The notes under the pieces are model-generated. The model was given only the letters and a program-made list of their open reading frames with translations. It was not told where the DNA came from and did no database searches. Shown here piece after piece: positions 9,770-19,794 of a stretch of 64,000 bases of DNA. Position 1 is the stretch's first letter; each line of letters opens with the position of its first letter. The translations under genes were made by a program, and so were the position numbers. Source of the DNA: Cubamyces lactineus (taxonomy: Eukaryota > Basidiomycota > Agaricomycetes > Polyporales > Polyporaceae); contig JACDTU010000015.1 in NCBI GenBank assembly GCA_022376465.1, positions 186,001 through 250,000 on the forward strand, written 5' to 3'.

Positions 9770-10553
9770 TCCCTCGCTCTCTCCCTCCCTCCCGCTCGCT
9801 CTCTCCCTCCCGCTTGCTCTCTCTCGCTCCCTCCCGCTTGCTCTCTCTCGCTCCCTCCCGCTCGCTCTCTCTCGCTCCCTCCCGCTTGCTCGCCTCCCTC
9901 CGTACCTCCATCCATCCATCCATCCATCCATCCACGCTGCTCGGCCTCTCCTCCCGCTCGCTTCCCTCCGTGCCTCCATCCATCCCTCCACCCCGCTCCC
10001 GCTCCCTCCCGCGCCCTCTCTCACCCTCCCGCTCGCTCTCTCCCTCCGTGCCTCCATCCCTCCCTCCATCCATCCCGCGCTCTCGCTCGCTCGCTCTCCC
10101 TCCCGCTCCCTCCCTCCCTACCACTCCCTCCCTCCCTACCACTCCATCCCTCCCTCCCGCTCCCTCCTGCTCGCTATCTCCCTCCCTCCTCGCTCGCTCG
10201 CCCTCTCCTCCGCTCTCTCTCTCTCCCTCCCGCTCGCTCTCTCCCTCCCGCTCGCTATCTCCCTCCCTCCCGCTCCCTCCCGCTCGCTCTCCCTCCCTCC
10301 CTCCCTCCCTCCCGCTCCCTCCCTCCCGCTCCCTCCCGCTCGCTCTCCCTCCCTCCCTCCATCCCTCCCGCTCCCTCTCTCCATCCCTCCATCCCTCCAT
10401 CCCTCCATCCCTCCATCCCGCTCCCTCTCTCCATCCCTCCCTCCCGCTCCCTCCCGCTCCCTCTCTCGCTCTCGCTGGAGCTCTCCCTCGCTCTCCCTCG
10501 CTGGAGCTCTATCTCGCTCGCTCGCTGGAGCTCTCCTTCGCTCTCCTTCGCTC
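9770..10553. repeat. Long polypyrimidine tract
   Basis: About 780 bp almost wholly of C and T on the plus strand, built from CCCTCCCGCTCGCTCT-like units with a CATC run near 9907. It is interrupted by the copia element and resumes at 24578. The two 320-codon frames in it are Ser/Pro/Leu repeats from the microsatellite, not genes. Strand asymmetry of this length can form triplex or other non-B structures. Confidence 0.9.
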
Positions 10554-11111
10554 TGTTGAACTTCCAGGTTATCGGCTGTGCCGGACCGGGAATGTGGACC
10601 TTGTGGCTGTGGCGCCTACAACGCGCACAGCATGGACTTTGTTCCTTCCTTTTATGGACTGCTTAGCATACGTACTGTAGTTAGACATTCTTTCATTCCC
10701 TCCATCTTTCCATTGCGTTCTACACTGCTACGGATCCTTCCAGAGGGTTCTCTACCTATGATACCATATGTCGCGATACTCGCACCATCGTCTTACTCAG
10801 GATATGCTCGGCACTTACTCATCGCACATAGCGATCACATGCCTCCTTTCTTCGCTTACTCATGGCACTCCTCTCTCAGTATATAAGGAGGACATTCTTT
10901 GCCCCTACTCTTCAGTCGTTCGCTCACAGACTGAAGAGTAAGTTTCCTTATTACCTATGGTTTATATGCAGTTACTTACTGAGTACTTGTAGCTTCTTTG
11001 TGTCGCTTACAGGTACTTATACCATGCAATATAGTCGTTCGCTCACAGACTGAAGACTTCTTTGTGTCGCTTACAGGTCGCTCCCAGCCTTCCAGGTTCA
11101 GAAGTTCGTCA
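10554..11111 (+). repeat. Copia 5' LTR (558 bp)
   Basis: Begins TGTTGAACTT and ends CGTCA. It has a TATA box (TATATAAGG, about 10880) and, 3' of it, two direct repeats: a 24-bp unit at 10914 and 11033 and a 22-bp unit at 10993 and 11057. The first unit abuts a splice-donor-like GTAAGT (10938); the second contains an acceptor-like TTACAG. Confidence 0.93.
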
Positions 11112-11123
11112 GGTTATGAGCCC
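11112..11123 (+). other. Copia primer-binding site (initiator tRNA-Met anticodon arm)
   Basis: GGTTATGAGCCC directly follows the 5' LTR. It is complementary to the conserved anticodon stem-loop of initiator tRNA-Met, whose CAU lies in the middle. Priming from an internal cut in tRNA-iMet is the known mode of Drosophila copia. Confidence 0.8.
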
Positions 11124-11621
11124 TGCGCTCTAACTTGTTGCTGCTTCTGTCGACATCTCTGCGCGCACCCTCCCTTCGTCGACATCGCTGTTGTGCACCC
11201 TCCCCTCCATAATTCCTTAACTCTTGACTGTTGCCCGCCGACACTGCTACCAGGGGGACATTTCTGCGCTCGTGACGCAGCCCTGAGTGCTTTTACTATA
11301 GCCCTAGTACTCAGTAGGCTGTACAGCTCTTTGTAGCGAGCTCTTTCAAGTATCCCTGGGTCAGGCCTCGCACTTGCGACAGCCAGCCCTTGTATCCGGG
11401 TTCTTTAGGAACTTAGGACCGGAGGACAACCGTCTGGACCCTCCTTACGATACTCTTTTTGTCGGATAGCAGTACATAGTTTTTCTTGGGCACAGTTGGC
11501 AACTTCTACCCAGATTTTCGGGCATTTCGGCTGTCTGGATCTCTGGTTCTCCTGAACAGGTGTTCCCATCTACCAGGACTTCTCGGTGCACACAGCAAGT
11601 CAATCATCGCGTTTTTTCTGA

Positions 11622-12080
11622 ACCGTTTTGGAGCCGACCACAGCGGAACCTCTTGCCATAGACTCTGAGGAGGAAGTCGACGCCACTCTCGACAACCCTT
11701 CAGAATCATCTGCCTTTGATTGTTCTGGGCTTATCCACTTCTTCGACGTCGACGAGAACCTCGACCGTTACTACGACCCAGAAGACGACAGCTACTTTGC
11801 TTGCGATAGCTTCCCCTGTCCTAATCGCTACCAGAACCTTCAAGAGTCTCCACCCGGTAACGTCTGGGCTGTAGTCCCAGAACCTTGGCAAGTTACTCCG
11901 CTTCCTCCTTCTTCGACAGAAGAAGAAGACCTAGAATCAGTCTACGAGCTTTCACCTCTCCTTGCTCCCACACCCCTTCCTCCGGACGCACCTCTCCAAT
12001 TCGCGCCTCCACAATCTCCACTTCCTACACTCGATCTCACCGAGAACCTCGTCGATTCGCCCCAATTCTTTCTCCTCACT
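11622..12080 (+). other. Copia leader: open, ATG-free frame upstream of gag
   Basis: In frame with gag-pol, 153 codons are open (after a TGA at 11619) with an acidic, protein-like composition (EEEVDATLDN, DYYDPEDDSYF-like stretches) but no ATG. No ATG occurs in any frame from 11119 to 12080. It may be translated from a near-cognate codon as an N-terminal extension, or be a scanning leader kept free of upstream starts. See findings. Confidence 0.6.
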
Positions 12081-14084
12081 ATGGGCGACATCAAACCTGA
12101 ATCCGTCCCTCTCCTTTCTTCGGCCAGCCAGTACGCTGATTGGGCTGCGAAGATGAAGGGTCTCCTGATGTTCATGAACTGCTGGGATGTAGTCTCTTCG
12201 GAGACGACTGAACCTACCGACGCTGAAGAGCGCAAGGAGTATAGGAAGAAGAATGCTCAGGCATGCGGTCTGCTCTTCATGCGGACTGGGCCTAGCTTCC
12301 ACTATCTCCTCGAGACAAAGACAACCAACAGCACCTCCTCTCCGGCCAATCTCACTGCCAAAGAGATGTGGGATGCGCTGAAAGACAAGTTTGGGAAACC
12401 GAACTCTGCGCACGTTTGGGGTCTTTTCGAGTCACTCATCAGTGAGTCTCGCATGTCGGACCAGCGTTCGCTTCAGGATCAGATGAGTCGGATCGTCACG
12501 CGTATCCGCGAGATCTCGACCAACGGCCTGAAGTTAGAGGATAACATCCAGGCCCTCATCCTTCTCTCCAAGGTCCCGGAGTCCTACCGACCTATGATCT
12601 CTGCGCTCATGGCCACTATGGACCTCGACAAGATCACCGTCGACGTCATCCTCGAGAAGTCTCTCTCTGAGGAAGCCATGCACAAGACTGGTCAGTCCGC
12701 TGCTCGGATCTCCAAGACCAAGCCCAAGCCATCCGGCCCCTGCGACTTCTGTGGCAGTCAGACCCATCATGAGTCGACTTGCTACAAGAAGCACCCCGAG
12801 CTTCGCCCTAAGGGCAACAAGGGTAAGGGCAACGGTGGCAAGAAGAAGGACAAGGATAAGGACAAGGACAAAGGGAAGGGAAAGGACAATTCTCATGACC
12901 ATGCGCACGTCTCGGCCAATGTACTTGTAGCTGAATCCGGCTCTAACATGCACGCTTCTTTCTATGATGCGGCGAAAGCTGCTGCTGGTGTGCGGTATAC
13001 TCGTTGGCTGATGGATTCTGGCGCATCTCAGCATGTCACTTGGTGCTTTGACGACTTCACCGAGTACGAACCCTTCGACAAACCGCTGACCTTCAATACC
13101 GCCTCATCTGGCGAAGGTTCGGTTATTCAGGGACTCGGTCAAGGCACTGTTAAAGCTGAGACTCTTGTCGATGGTCAACGGTGGACTATCACTCTTCCGA
13201 ACGTCTGCTATGTGCCTCAGGCCTCTGCACGACTGTTCTCCACCGGTACCATTGAGAAGAATGGTTATTCTCTCTTCCAAGGAGCGAGGAAGATGATGAT
13301 CTTTGACAAGCAGCCGGAAGGCGCTGTCGACTCAGGCTCGATGATTCGCATCAAGGGTCGAAAGATCCTTGAGGCACCGTACAATCCTGCGAGCAATCTC
13401 TATGATTTGACTCTGGAGATTCTTCTGAACAGGCACGTCCACCTCAACGTTCGCAGTTATAAGACCTGGCATCGTCGCTTTGGTCATGCAGGCAAGGAGC
13501 CTCTTCGCCACCTGCCTAAGAACGTAAAGGGTGTTGACCAGCTTGATCCCGCGGATGATGAACCGTGTGAGGGTTGTGCCTTTGGCAAATCCCACAGACT
13601 CCCTTTCCCGCCATCAGAAAAGCGTGCGACTGAGCCTCTCGAGCTCGTCCACACTGATCTTGATGGGCCAATGCGCACTGCGTCAGTTGGCAGCGGATTC
13701 AAGTACTTCGCTAGCTTCATCGATGACTACTCTGGTCTCGCCCGTGCTTATTTCCTGAAGTATAAGTCGGACGCCTTCAAAGCGTTCAAGGACTTCAAGG
13801 CTTGGGCCGAGAATCAAACCGGGAGGAAAATCAAGCGAGTCCGCTCTGATCGTGGTGGGGAGTACACGTCAAACGAGTTCTCTGAGCTTCTCCGCAGTCT
13901 AGGGATTGAGCACCACAAAACCATGCCTGATTCGCCTCAGCAGAATGGACGCGCTGAACGCTGGAACCGTACAATCACTGAGAAGGCTCTGTCTATGCTT
14001 CACCACGCTGGACTTAGTCACGGTTTCTGGCAACTCGCTATTGAGGCAGCCGTTCATATCTACAATCGTCAGCCTATGCGTCGC
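12081..14084 (+). CDS. Copia Gag-Pol polyprotein, 5' part (gag, protease, integrase)
   Basis: I start at MGDIKPESVPLL, the first in-frame ATG and the usual start of a UBN2-type copia Gag. Zinc knuckle CDFCGSQTHHESTC begins at residue about 221. A Lys-rich KDKDKDKGKGK linker follows, then protease with DSGAS at about 312. The integrase has an HHCC zinc domain from about 464 (HRRFGH, then CEGC) and the catalytic core: D in HTDLDGPM (526), D in RSDRGGEY and E in QQNGRAERWN. The frame is cut at codon 668 by Gypsy-1 copy C and continues in frame at 21747. The whole protein would be 1421 residues. Confidence 0.93.
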
Positions 14085-14501
14085 TGTTACGACGAGCCTA
14101 GATCGGTCACAGCGAGCGACGTCCTAGGGATCGGACCAGAGGTCTCCAGTAGTTCGAGTCGAGTAGAGGTTCAGAGGAATAGGCAATGGATAACCAGGTC
14201 GAGCTGAGGATCCCGAGTGGATCCTCTGGTCTTAAATACAGGAAGAGAGACATGGACACGTCGGCGCCACGTAGGCGCCACGTACCGTGAGAGTCCAGTA
14301 TAACTACGTAGAGTCAGGGCTGGGAGTACAGATGATGTGGCGATGACGTGGCGGAAGGTGATAGGGTAGTAATACAACAGCCGTGTGAACCGGTGGGAAA
14401 GGGTGACGTGGCATGGGAAAGGATGACGTGGCATAACGGAGGCACGAGGGAGAGAGAGGAAAAGGAAACTGGGTGACCGTGACACAGTGAGCGTCGTAAC
14501 A
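14085..14501 (-). repeat. Gypsy-1 copy C 3' LTR
   Basis: Carries 10-bp terminal inverted repeats (TGTTACGACG / CGTCGTAACA). U3 holds three copies of TGACGTGGC and several further ACGT cores (GCGCCACGTA), the binding core of bZIP/ATF-CREB factors, so stress-responsive transcription is plausible but only inferred. The polypurine tract is at 14502-14512 on the minus strand. Confidence 0.95.
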
Positions 14502-14550
14502 TTACCCCCTTCGTATGCTTCTACGCTGTTCCATCAGCGGAATATCCAGC

Positions 14551-15585
14551 TCAACTCGTAAACCGCTCGTCCATGTCTTCTGGGCGCAGAGGGCACTCCC
14601 ATGGGTGATGGCCAGGGGCGGTGGCGCGACACCAGACACATCGCCAGTCTCTGCACCACAGGTACTCGTGATCGGGCGACCCACAGACTAGGCAGCTGCG
14701 GCCAATAGGGTGGAGGGACGGCGGGGACTCAGGTCGGGCTGGCGAAGCGTCCATTGGGGCGGGCGAGGTGTCTCTTCGAGCTCTTACGTTACGCTCGTCG
14801 GGGGATGGATCACGGGGCCGACGGCTTCCTGCGGAGACTCTGGTGTGGAACAAGGGCAGATAGGTCCCTTGGCGTCGGGCTTCGCCGGGTACTCTTCTTG
14901 CCGCAGCTGGGAGTTCTCCGGGAGGTGGGGCCGCGTTGTTGATGACCGAGGCCAGTGGCGCCATCCTTGCACGGAATGCGGGGAGTTCGAATGTTTGTAT
15001 GAGGAAGTTCCTCCATGTGCGCGTGGTCCGGGCGAGCCGTCGAGTGGTGTTCAAAGAGTGTCTTGCCAACCTCCGTAACTCGTGGGCATGGTGCCCGACG
15101 TTTTCGAGGGCGCGCGCCTGCCGTTCTGCGATGTCGTAGTCCGAGACTTGCCGTTGCTCCTCTTCTTCACCAAACGCCTCATGAAGAGCGTCCAGAGCGT
15201 CCTCTGCGATGTCAGCTGCGTCAACAAGGTTCCCTTCCAGTGCGTCCAGTTCCCGTTGCTCGTTGTAGAGGCATCGATATTCTCTAAGGAAGTACTGCAA
15301 GCCTCGCTCGGTGGCATTGACGACCGGGGTAGGGTTGGTGAGGAGCGCACGGAGCAACTGGTTGACGTCGGGGTGCCGGGAGTGGTCTACCAGATGAGAG
15401 TCTTCGACACCGACCGTGCTGAGGTCCGACGTCGAGGAGGCGGGCGATGGTGACCTAGGGGTGTATTCCGGTGGGGGCGACGAGAGGCGTCTGGCGAGTG
15501 GGGGAGGAATGGGTAGCGGCTGTTGGTTTTCCTGGTCACTTGCATTGTCGTCAGCGACTTGGGTGCTATAGAGGGGGCGGCCCAT
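14551..15585 (-). CDS. Gypsy-1 copy C post-pol ORFc, CCHC-type protein (344 aa)
   Basis: Intact counterpart of the frame at 2341-3375, with a handful of substitutions such as His/Arg and Asp/Asn near the middle. The proline-rich N-terminus, charged helical centre and two C-terminal knuckles (CLVCGSPDHEYLWC and CVWC...HPWEC) are all kept. It starts one base after the ORFb stop. There is no known homology to RT-element proteins apart from the knuckles; possible roles are RNA packaging or an accessory nucleocapsid. Confidence 0.7.
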   Translation of the reverse strand: MGRPLYSTQVADDNASDQENQQPLPIPPPLARRLSSPPPEYTPRSPSPASSTSDLSTVGVEDSHLVDHSRHPDVNQLLRALLTNPTPVVNATERGLQYFLREYRCLYNEQRELDALEGNLVDAADIAEDALDALHEAFGEEEEQRQVSDYDIAERQARALENVGHHAHELRRLARHSLNTTRRLARTTRTWRNFLIQTFELPAFRARMAPLASVINNAAPPPGELPAAARRVPGEARRQGTYLPLFHTRVSAGSRRPRDPSPDERNVRARRDTSPAPMDASPARPESPPSLHPIGRSCLVCGSPDHEYLWCRDWRCVWCRATAPGHHPWECPLRPEDMDERFTS

Positions 15586-15586
15586 T

Positions 15587-15775
15587 CTACTCGTCCCAGC
15601 TGGAGTTATTGAGGGTGCGGTCGGCCTGGTCAAGCTTGTCGTTTGCGGGGTCGAGAGGGTCACGGTGTTCGAGAGCAATTTCGAGGATGTTGATGGAGAG
15701 GCGCAGGTGAGTGGCGATGAAGGCAAGGGCAAGGAGGTAGCCGAGGGTCATGCAGGTGAAGAGCGCGATGATCAT
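15587..15775 (-). CDS. Gypsy-1 copy C post-pol ORFb, 62-aa membrane protein
   Basis: Same product as 2151-2339: an N-terminal hydrophobic span and a polar, acidic tail. Its ATG is 5 nt from the ORFa stop and its stop is 1 nt from the ORFc start. Retention of an intact frame in two copies supports coding, although both copies are young so the evidence is limited. Confidence 0.55.
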   Translation of the reverse strand: MIIALFTCMTLGYLLALAFIATHLRLSINILEIALEHRDPLDPANDKLDQADRTLNNSSWDE

Positions 15776-15780
15776 GGGCT

Positions 15781-15939
15781 TCACGATCCCCACGCTGATC
15801 GGGATGGGTAGTCACGGCTGTGGAGAGTGTGCTCGATGATGCGGTTGAAGAGGTCGCGGAGGATATACCAGAGAAAGAGGAGGGTGATGGCGAGGAGGGT
15901 GAGGCAGTAGATGGCGAAGAGGATGGCGAGAGAGAGCAT
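15781..15939 (-). CDS. Gypsy-1 copy C post-pol ORFa, 52-aa membrane protein
   Basis: Same product as 1987-2145: a single hydrophobic span of about 25 residues followed by YILRDLFNRI and a basic tail. It lies 6 nt after the pol stop and in the pol frame, so a readthrough of TAA would fuse it to the chromodomain. Confidence 0.55.
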   Translation of the reverse strand: MLSLAILFAIYCLTLLAITLLFLWYILRDLFNRIIEHTLHSRDYPSRSAWGS

Positions 15940-15945
15940 TGCAGA

Positions 15946-18900
15946 TTACAGCAGCTTCTTCGCCCTTTTATACCGCTGGAGGATTTCTTTGGCGTTCGGA
16001 ATTAGAGCGGACTCGGGTTCCCATGTGTTCTCGGCGCTGGAGTAGCCTTTCCACTTGATTTGGTAGCGGATTCCGCCTCGTGTGGTCTTGTGTCCGACGA
16101 TCGCTTCGACCTCATATTCTTCTTCTCCGTCGATAAGGTCAGGTGGTGGCCTCGTGTAGTTCGGTCCGTGGGTGTCGTTTTCCTTGTATGGGGTGAGGAA
16201 GCATGCGTGGAACACGGGGTGTACCTTCCAGTGTTTCGGCAGCTCCAGCCGATAGGTCACGGGTCCAAGTACTTCGGTGATGACAAAGGGGCCTTCTCGT
16301 TTGGGTGCGAGTTTCCGGGATGCGTAAGCGAGCTTGAGGTTCTTCCCTTCGAGCCAGACCTTCTGTCCTTTCTTGAATTGGACGAACTTTCCCTTGAACC
16401 TGTCACGTATGACGTGTCGGGCTAGCTCGTGGGCTGCTAGGGCTTCGTCTCGGGCCTTCTGGAGGTTCACTAGCCGTTCTTGTACTGTCGGGGTGTTGGT
16501 CTTGGGGTATGCGATAGGAATCAGTGTCGGTTCGTACCCCATCATGAGGTAGAATGGTGATGCATTCCGTGCTGAGTGGGTCCGTTGATTGTGTGCGACT
16601 TCTGCGTCAACAAGGTGTTCCGCCCATTCGTCTGGTTGGCCTTCGCAGAATATCCTGAGGTAGACTTCCAGTTCTTGATTCACTCGTTCAGTTTGTCCGT
16701 CGGTCTGCGGGTGATATGCGGTAGACGGGGAAAGGGTGATGCCTAAGAGTCTTCCTAGTTCGCGAGTGACGTTGGATACGAATTGTGGCCCTCGGTCGGA
16801 TATGATCTTGCTGGGTAGTCCAAAGCGTCGGTAGACATGCCGGTGGTAAAGCGCCGCTGTGCCGATTGCGTCGATCGTCTTCTTGCATGGTGCGAAAATC
16901 ACCCCCTTCGTAAGGCCATGGTCGACCACGACCAGAATACTATCGTAGCCGTGGGATTCGGGGAGATCGGTGATGAGATCCATCGTGACGTTCTGGAATG
17001 GCCGGGTAACATCGTCAGCGGGGATTGGTTGCGGGGGCGGGGTGGTCGGGTGTGTGTTTGGCTTGTTCTGCTGGCATGTGGCACAGCCTTCGACGTATCG
17101 GGATACCATGGCATACATGCCGGGCCACCAGTATGACCGCCGTATCAGTTCTAGAGTCTTGAATTTCCCAGGGTGTCCGGCTGCCGGGGAGTCGTGGTGT
17201 TGACTGATCAGGTCTCGTCGCAGGGCTTCGTCGGCCGGTACGTAGCATCGGTTCTTGTAGAAGATTAAGCCATCTCGTTCTTGCCAATCGGTGAGTGCAC
17301 TTCTGATCGGGGGTGGTCCGTCGTGTTGGATGGCAGCAAGTGCGTCGCAAAAGAGTCTGTCTTGCGTGGCCAAGTGTCGGAACCTCGGTGCCAGTTGGGT
17401 GTCCACTAGTCGTACGAAGAGGTTGTCAGGTAGCATGGTTCGTTCAGTATTGTCGTCTTCTGATCCTTGTCGGTGATCGGGTCTTCGGGATAGCGCATCC
17501 GATTGTACCATTGCCGTGCCAGGGGTATGTACGAGTTGGATGTCGAACTGGGAGAGAAAGAGGGCCCATCGTGCTTGTCGTCTGTTCAGTTGTTGCGGGT
17601 TGCGCCAGTAGGTGAGGTTCTTGTGGTCGGATAGGATCGTAACCGGGTGCCCTGATCCTTCGAGGTAGTGTCGCCAGGCCTTCAGGGCTCGAATGATGCC
17701 AAGTAGTTCTCGGTCATAGATTTCGTAGTTCCGTTCCGCTTCGGTGAATCCTTCGGATAGATACGCGCACGGGTGCAGGTCGCCGTTGGCGTCTCGTTGT
17801 CGGAGTACTGCCCCTGTGGCCCATTGCGAGGCGTCGGATTCGACGACAAAAGGTTTGCTAATGTCGGGCATTTGCAGCACGGGGGCCGTCGCGAATCGTT
17901 GCTTCAGCATGTCGAAGGCCTTCTGGCATTCCGTTGTCCATTCCCATTTGGCGTCTTTCTTGGTGAGCGCGTTGAGCGGTCGCGCGATCTCCGAGAAGTG
18001 GTCGATGAATCGTCGGTAAAAGTTGCCGAATCCAAGGAATGATCGAACGTCCTTGACGGTTGTCGGTTCTGGCCAGTCGAGTATTCCCTTTATCTTGATA
18101 GGGTCCATGGAGATCCGGTTCTCGCTGATGATCATTCCAAGATACTCCACTTCTGGTGCGTCGAATATGCACTTCTCTAGCTTGAGGTAGAGGTCGTGTT
18201 CTTTGAGTCGTTCCAGGACGCGTAAGGTCCTTCTTCGGTGTTCGTCCAGGTCTGCCGAAAAGATCAGTATGTCGTCCATGTAAATCACTACCCATCCTTC
18301 GTCGATCATGTCTGCGAAGATCGCGTTCATCATAGCTTGAAAAGCCGAGGGGGAGTTCCGCAGTCCAAAGAACATGACCATTGGTTCGTATAGCCCTTTG
18401 CTGGTTCGGAAGGCGGCCTTCCATTGATCACCGTCCTTGATACGGACGTTGTTGTATCCCGATCGGAGGTCCAGTTTGGAGAAAACCTTCGCTCCGCGCA
18501 GCTTGTCGACCAATTCTGATATGAGCGGTAGTGGGTATTTGTTGGGGACGGTTCCTTCGTTGAGGTATCGATAATCTTGGCAGGGTCGTAGTGTTCCGTC
18601 TTTCTTGCCGACGAAGAAGAATGGGGATGCCATCGGCGAGTTCGAGGGTCGGATGTAGCCTTTTCGTAGGTTCTCCCGGATGAATTCTTCCTCGGCTTCG
18701 AGTTCCTTGGGCGTGAGTTGATATCGCTTGAAGTCCTTCGGGGTAAAGCCTTCCTTGAGTTCAATGGCCAGGTCCCAGGGTCGTGATGGTGGGAATCGTT
18801 CGGACGCCTTCTTTTCAAAGATGGCGGCATATCCTCGGTACGGTTCGGGGAGCATCTCTTCGAAAGTCTTCTTCTCTTCCTGTGCTTGGTGCTGTTGTGC

Positions 18901-19794
18901 GAGTGCCATTGCGGGGTTGACCTTTGCTCGGATCCAGACGTTGGCTGCAATTGCAAATCGAAGTCCTTGTGGGGCTCGTCGGATTCTTCCGATGGTGGGT
19001 CCAGGTCCAACCTTCGTGGGTTCGTAGTCGTGTTCCGTGGTGAGGGGGGATCCGGGTCGAGGCATATCTCCGTGCCATTCTGTCGCGTGCGGTGTTATCA
19101 TGGCTTCGTGTTCTCCGCGAAGATAAGCTATCAGCAGATCTTGGTCATTGGGTTCTTCTTCCGGGTGCACGTCGGAGAGGGTAACTCGTTCGATGTTCTC
19201 GTAGATTGGTTCTTGGGTCGATGCTTCCTCGGTCACGTCTTCGTCTTCTTCCTCTGTTTCTTCGTCTGGTTCTTCTTTGACTGGCTTGGGTCTTCCGGTG
19301 AAGGGGTCTTGATCTGGGAACCACATTGCACGCAGATGTTCCACAATTGTTCGGTTCACCCGGGCGGGGTCGATGTCAAGGGTCCCTTTCGTGAAGTCGA
19401 TGTTGGCATTGACGCGCTGCAGCCATGGCAGGCCCAGGATGATTGGTTCCTTTCCTAGCGACGTAATCAGGAACCGCACAATGTGTCGGTGGCGCCCAGC
19501 TTCGATTTCAAGGACTGCGCATTTCTTGATATCGCCTGCTTCATTCCTGGTTCCGTCAGCGTTGTATACTCGGATCGGGGCTTTCAGCGATTTGAGCGGG
19601 AAGTTGTGCTCTTTCGCAAACCTGTGGTCCATGAATACTTCTCCCGCTCCCGTGTCGATGAGGGCTTTCGTTTCGACGTTTAGGTCCGCGTGGATAGATA
19701 ACGGAATTCTCATAGACTGTCGAGAAGTCTGCGCTACTATTACACGGCGGACCTTAGTACGCGGTCGTGACGTCGAGACACGCCGGTTCTTCAA
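15946..19794 (-). CDS. Gypsy-1 copy C Pol (protease, RT, RNase H, integrase, chromodomain)
   Basis: About 1282 residues read in the -1 frame after gag; there is no ATG at its start, so a Gag-Pol fusion by frameshift is expected. Order: protease with LIDTGAGEVF; RT with FFGLRNSPSAF and YMDDILIFS; RNase H with VESDASQW and IYDRELLGI; integrase zinc domain HHDSPAAGHPG...CATCQQNK; core D in TMDLITDLP, D in IISDRGPQF, E in QTDGQTERVNQELE; C-terminal GPF/Y region; chromodomain at the end ([19 protein letters not shown]). All catalytic residues are present. It encodes the enzymes for cDNA synthesis and integration. Confidence 0.96.
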   Translation of the reverse strand: MKNRRVSTSRPRTKVRRVIVAQTSRQSMRIPLSIHADLNVETKALIDTGAGEVFMDHRFAKEHNFPLKSLKAPIRVYNADGTRNEAGDIKKCAVLEIEAGRHRHIVRFLITSLGKEPIILGLPWLQRVNANIDFTKGTLDIDPARVNRTIVEHLRAMWFPDQDPFTGRPKPVKEEPDEETEEEDEDVTEEASTQEPIYENIERVTLSDVHPEEEPNDQDLLIAYLRGEHEAMITPHATEWHGDMPRPGSPLTTEHDYEPTKVGPGPTIGRIRRAPQGLRFAIAANVWIRAKVNPAMALAQQHQAQEEKKTFEEMLPEPYRGYAAIFEKKASERFPPSRPWDLAIELKEGFTPKDFKRYQLTPKELEAEEEFIRENLRKGYIRPSNSPMASPFFFVGKKDGTLRPCQDYRYLNEGTVPNKYPLPLISELVDKLRGAKVFSKLDLRSGYNNVRIKDGDQWKAAFRTSKGLYEPMVMFFGLRNSPSAFQAMMNAIFADMIDEGWVVIYMDDILIFSADLDEHRRRTLRVLERLKEHDLYLKLEKCIFDAPEVEYLGMIISENRISMDPIKIKGILDWPEPTTVKDVRSFLGFGNFYRRFIDHFSEIARPLNALTKKDAKWEWTTECQKAFDMLKQRFATAPVLQMPDISKPFVVESDASQWATGAVLRQRDANGDLHPCAYLSEGFTEAERNYEIYDRELLGIIRALKAWRHYLEGSGHPVTILSDHKNLTYWRNPQQLNRRQARWALFLSQFDIQLVHTPGTAMVQSDALSRRPDHRQGSEDDNTERTMLPDNLFVRLVDTQLAPRFRHLATQDRLFCDALAAIQHDGPPPIRSALTDWQERDGLIFYKNRCYVPADEALRRDLISQHHDSPAAGHPGKFKTLELIRRSYWWPGMYAMVSRYVEGCATCQQNKPNTHPTTPPPQPIPADDVTRPFQNVTMDLITDLPESHGYDSILVVVDHGLTKGVIFAPCKKTIDAIGTAALYHRHVYRRFGLPSKIISDRGPQFVSNVTRELGRLLGITLSPSTAYHPQTDGQTERVNQELEVYLRIFCEGQPDEWAEHLVDAEVAHNQRTHSARNASPFYLMMGYEPTLIPIAYPKTNTPTVQERLVNLQKARDEALAAHELARHVIRDRFKGKFVQFKKGQKVWLEGKNLKLAYASRKLAPKREGPFVITEVLGPVTYRLELPKHWKVHPVFHACFLTPYKENDTHGPNYTRPPPDLIDGEEEYEVEAIVGHKTTRGGIRYQIKWKGYSSAENTWEPESALIPNAKEILQRYKRAKKLL

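Noticed and set aside
9695..10680. Two overlapping frames of 323 and 327 codons, plus antisense frames of 224 and 172 codons
   Set aside because: They are Ser/Pro/Leu or Arg/Glu/Gly translations of the polypyrimidine microsatellite and continue into the copia LTR; no real protein.
14551..15939. Post-pol frames of Gypsy-1 as a retroviral envelope gene
   Set aside because: The membrane proteins are only 52 and 62 residues, without signal peptide, cleavage site or glycosylated ectodomain; the third protein has zinc knuckles and no span.
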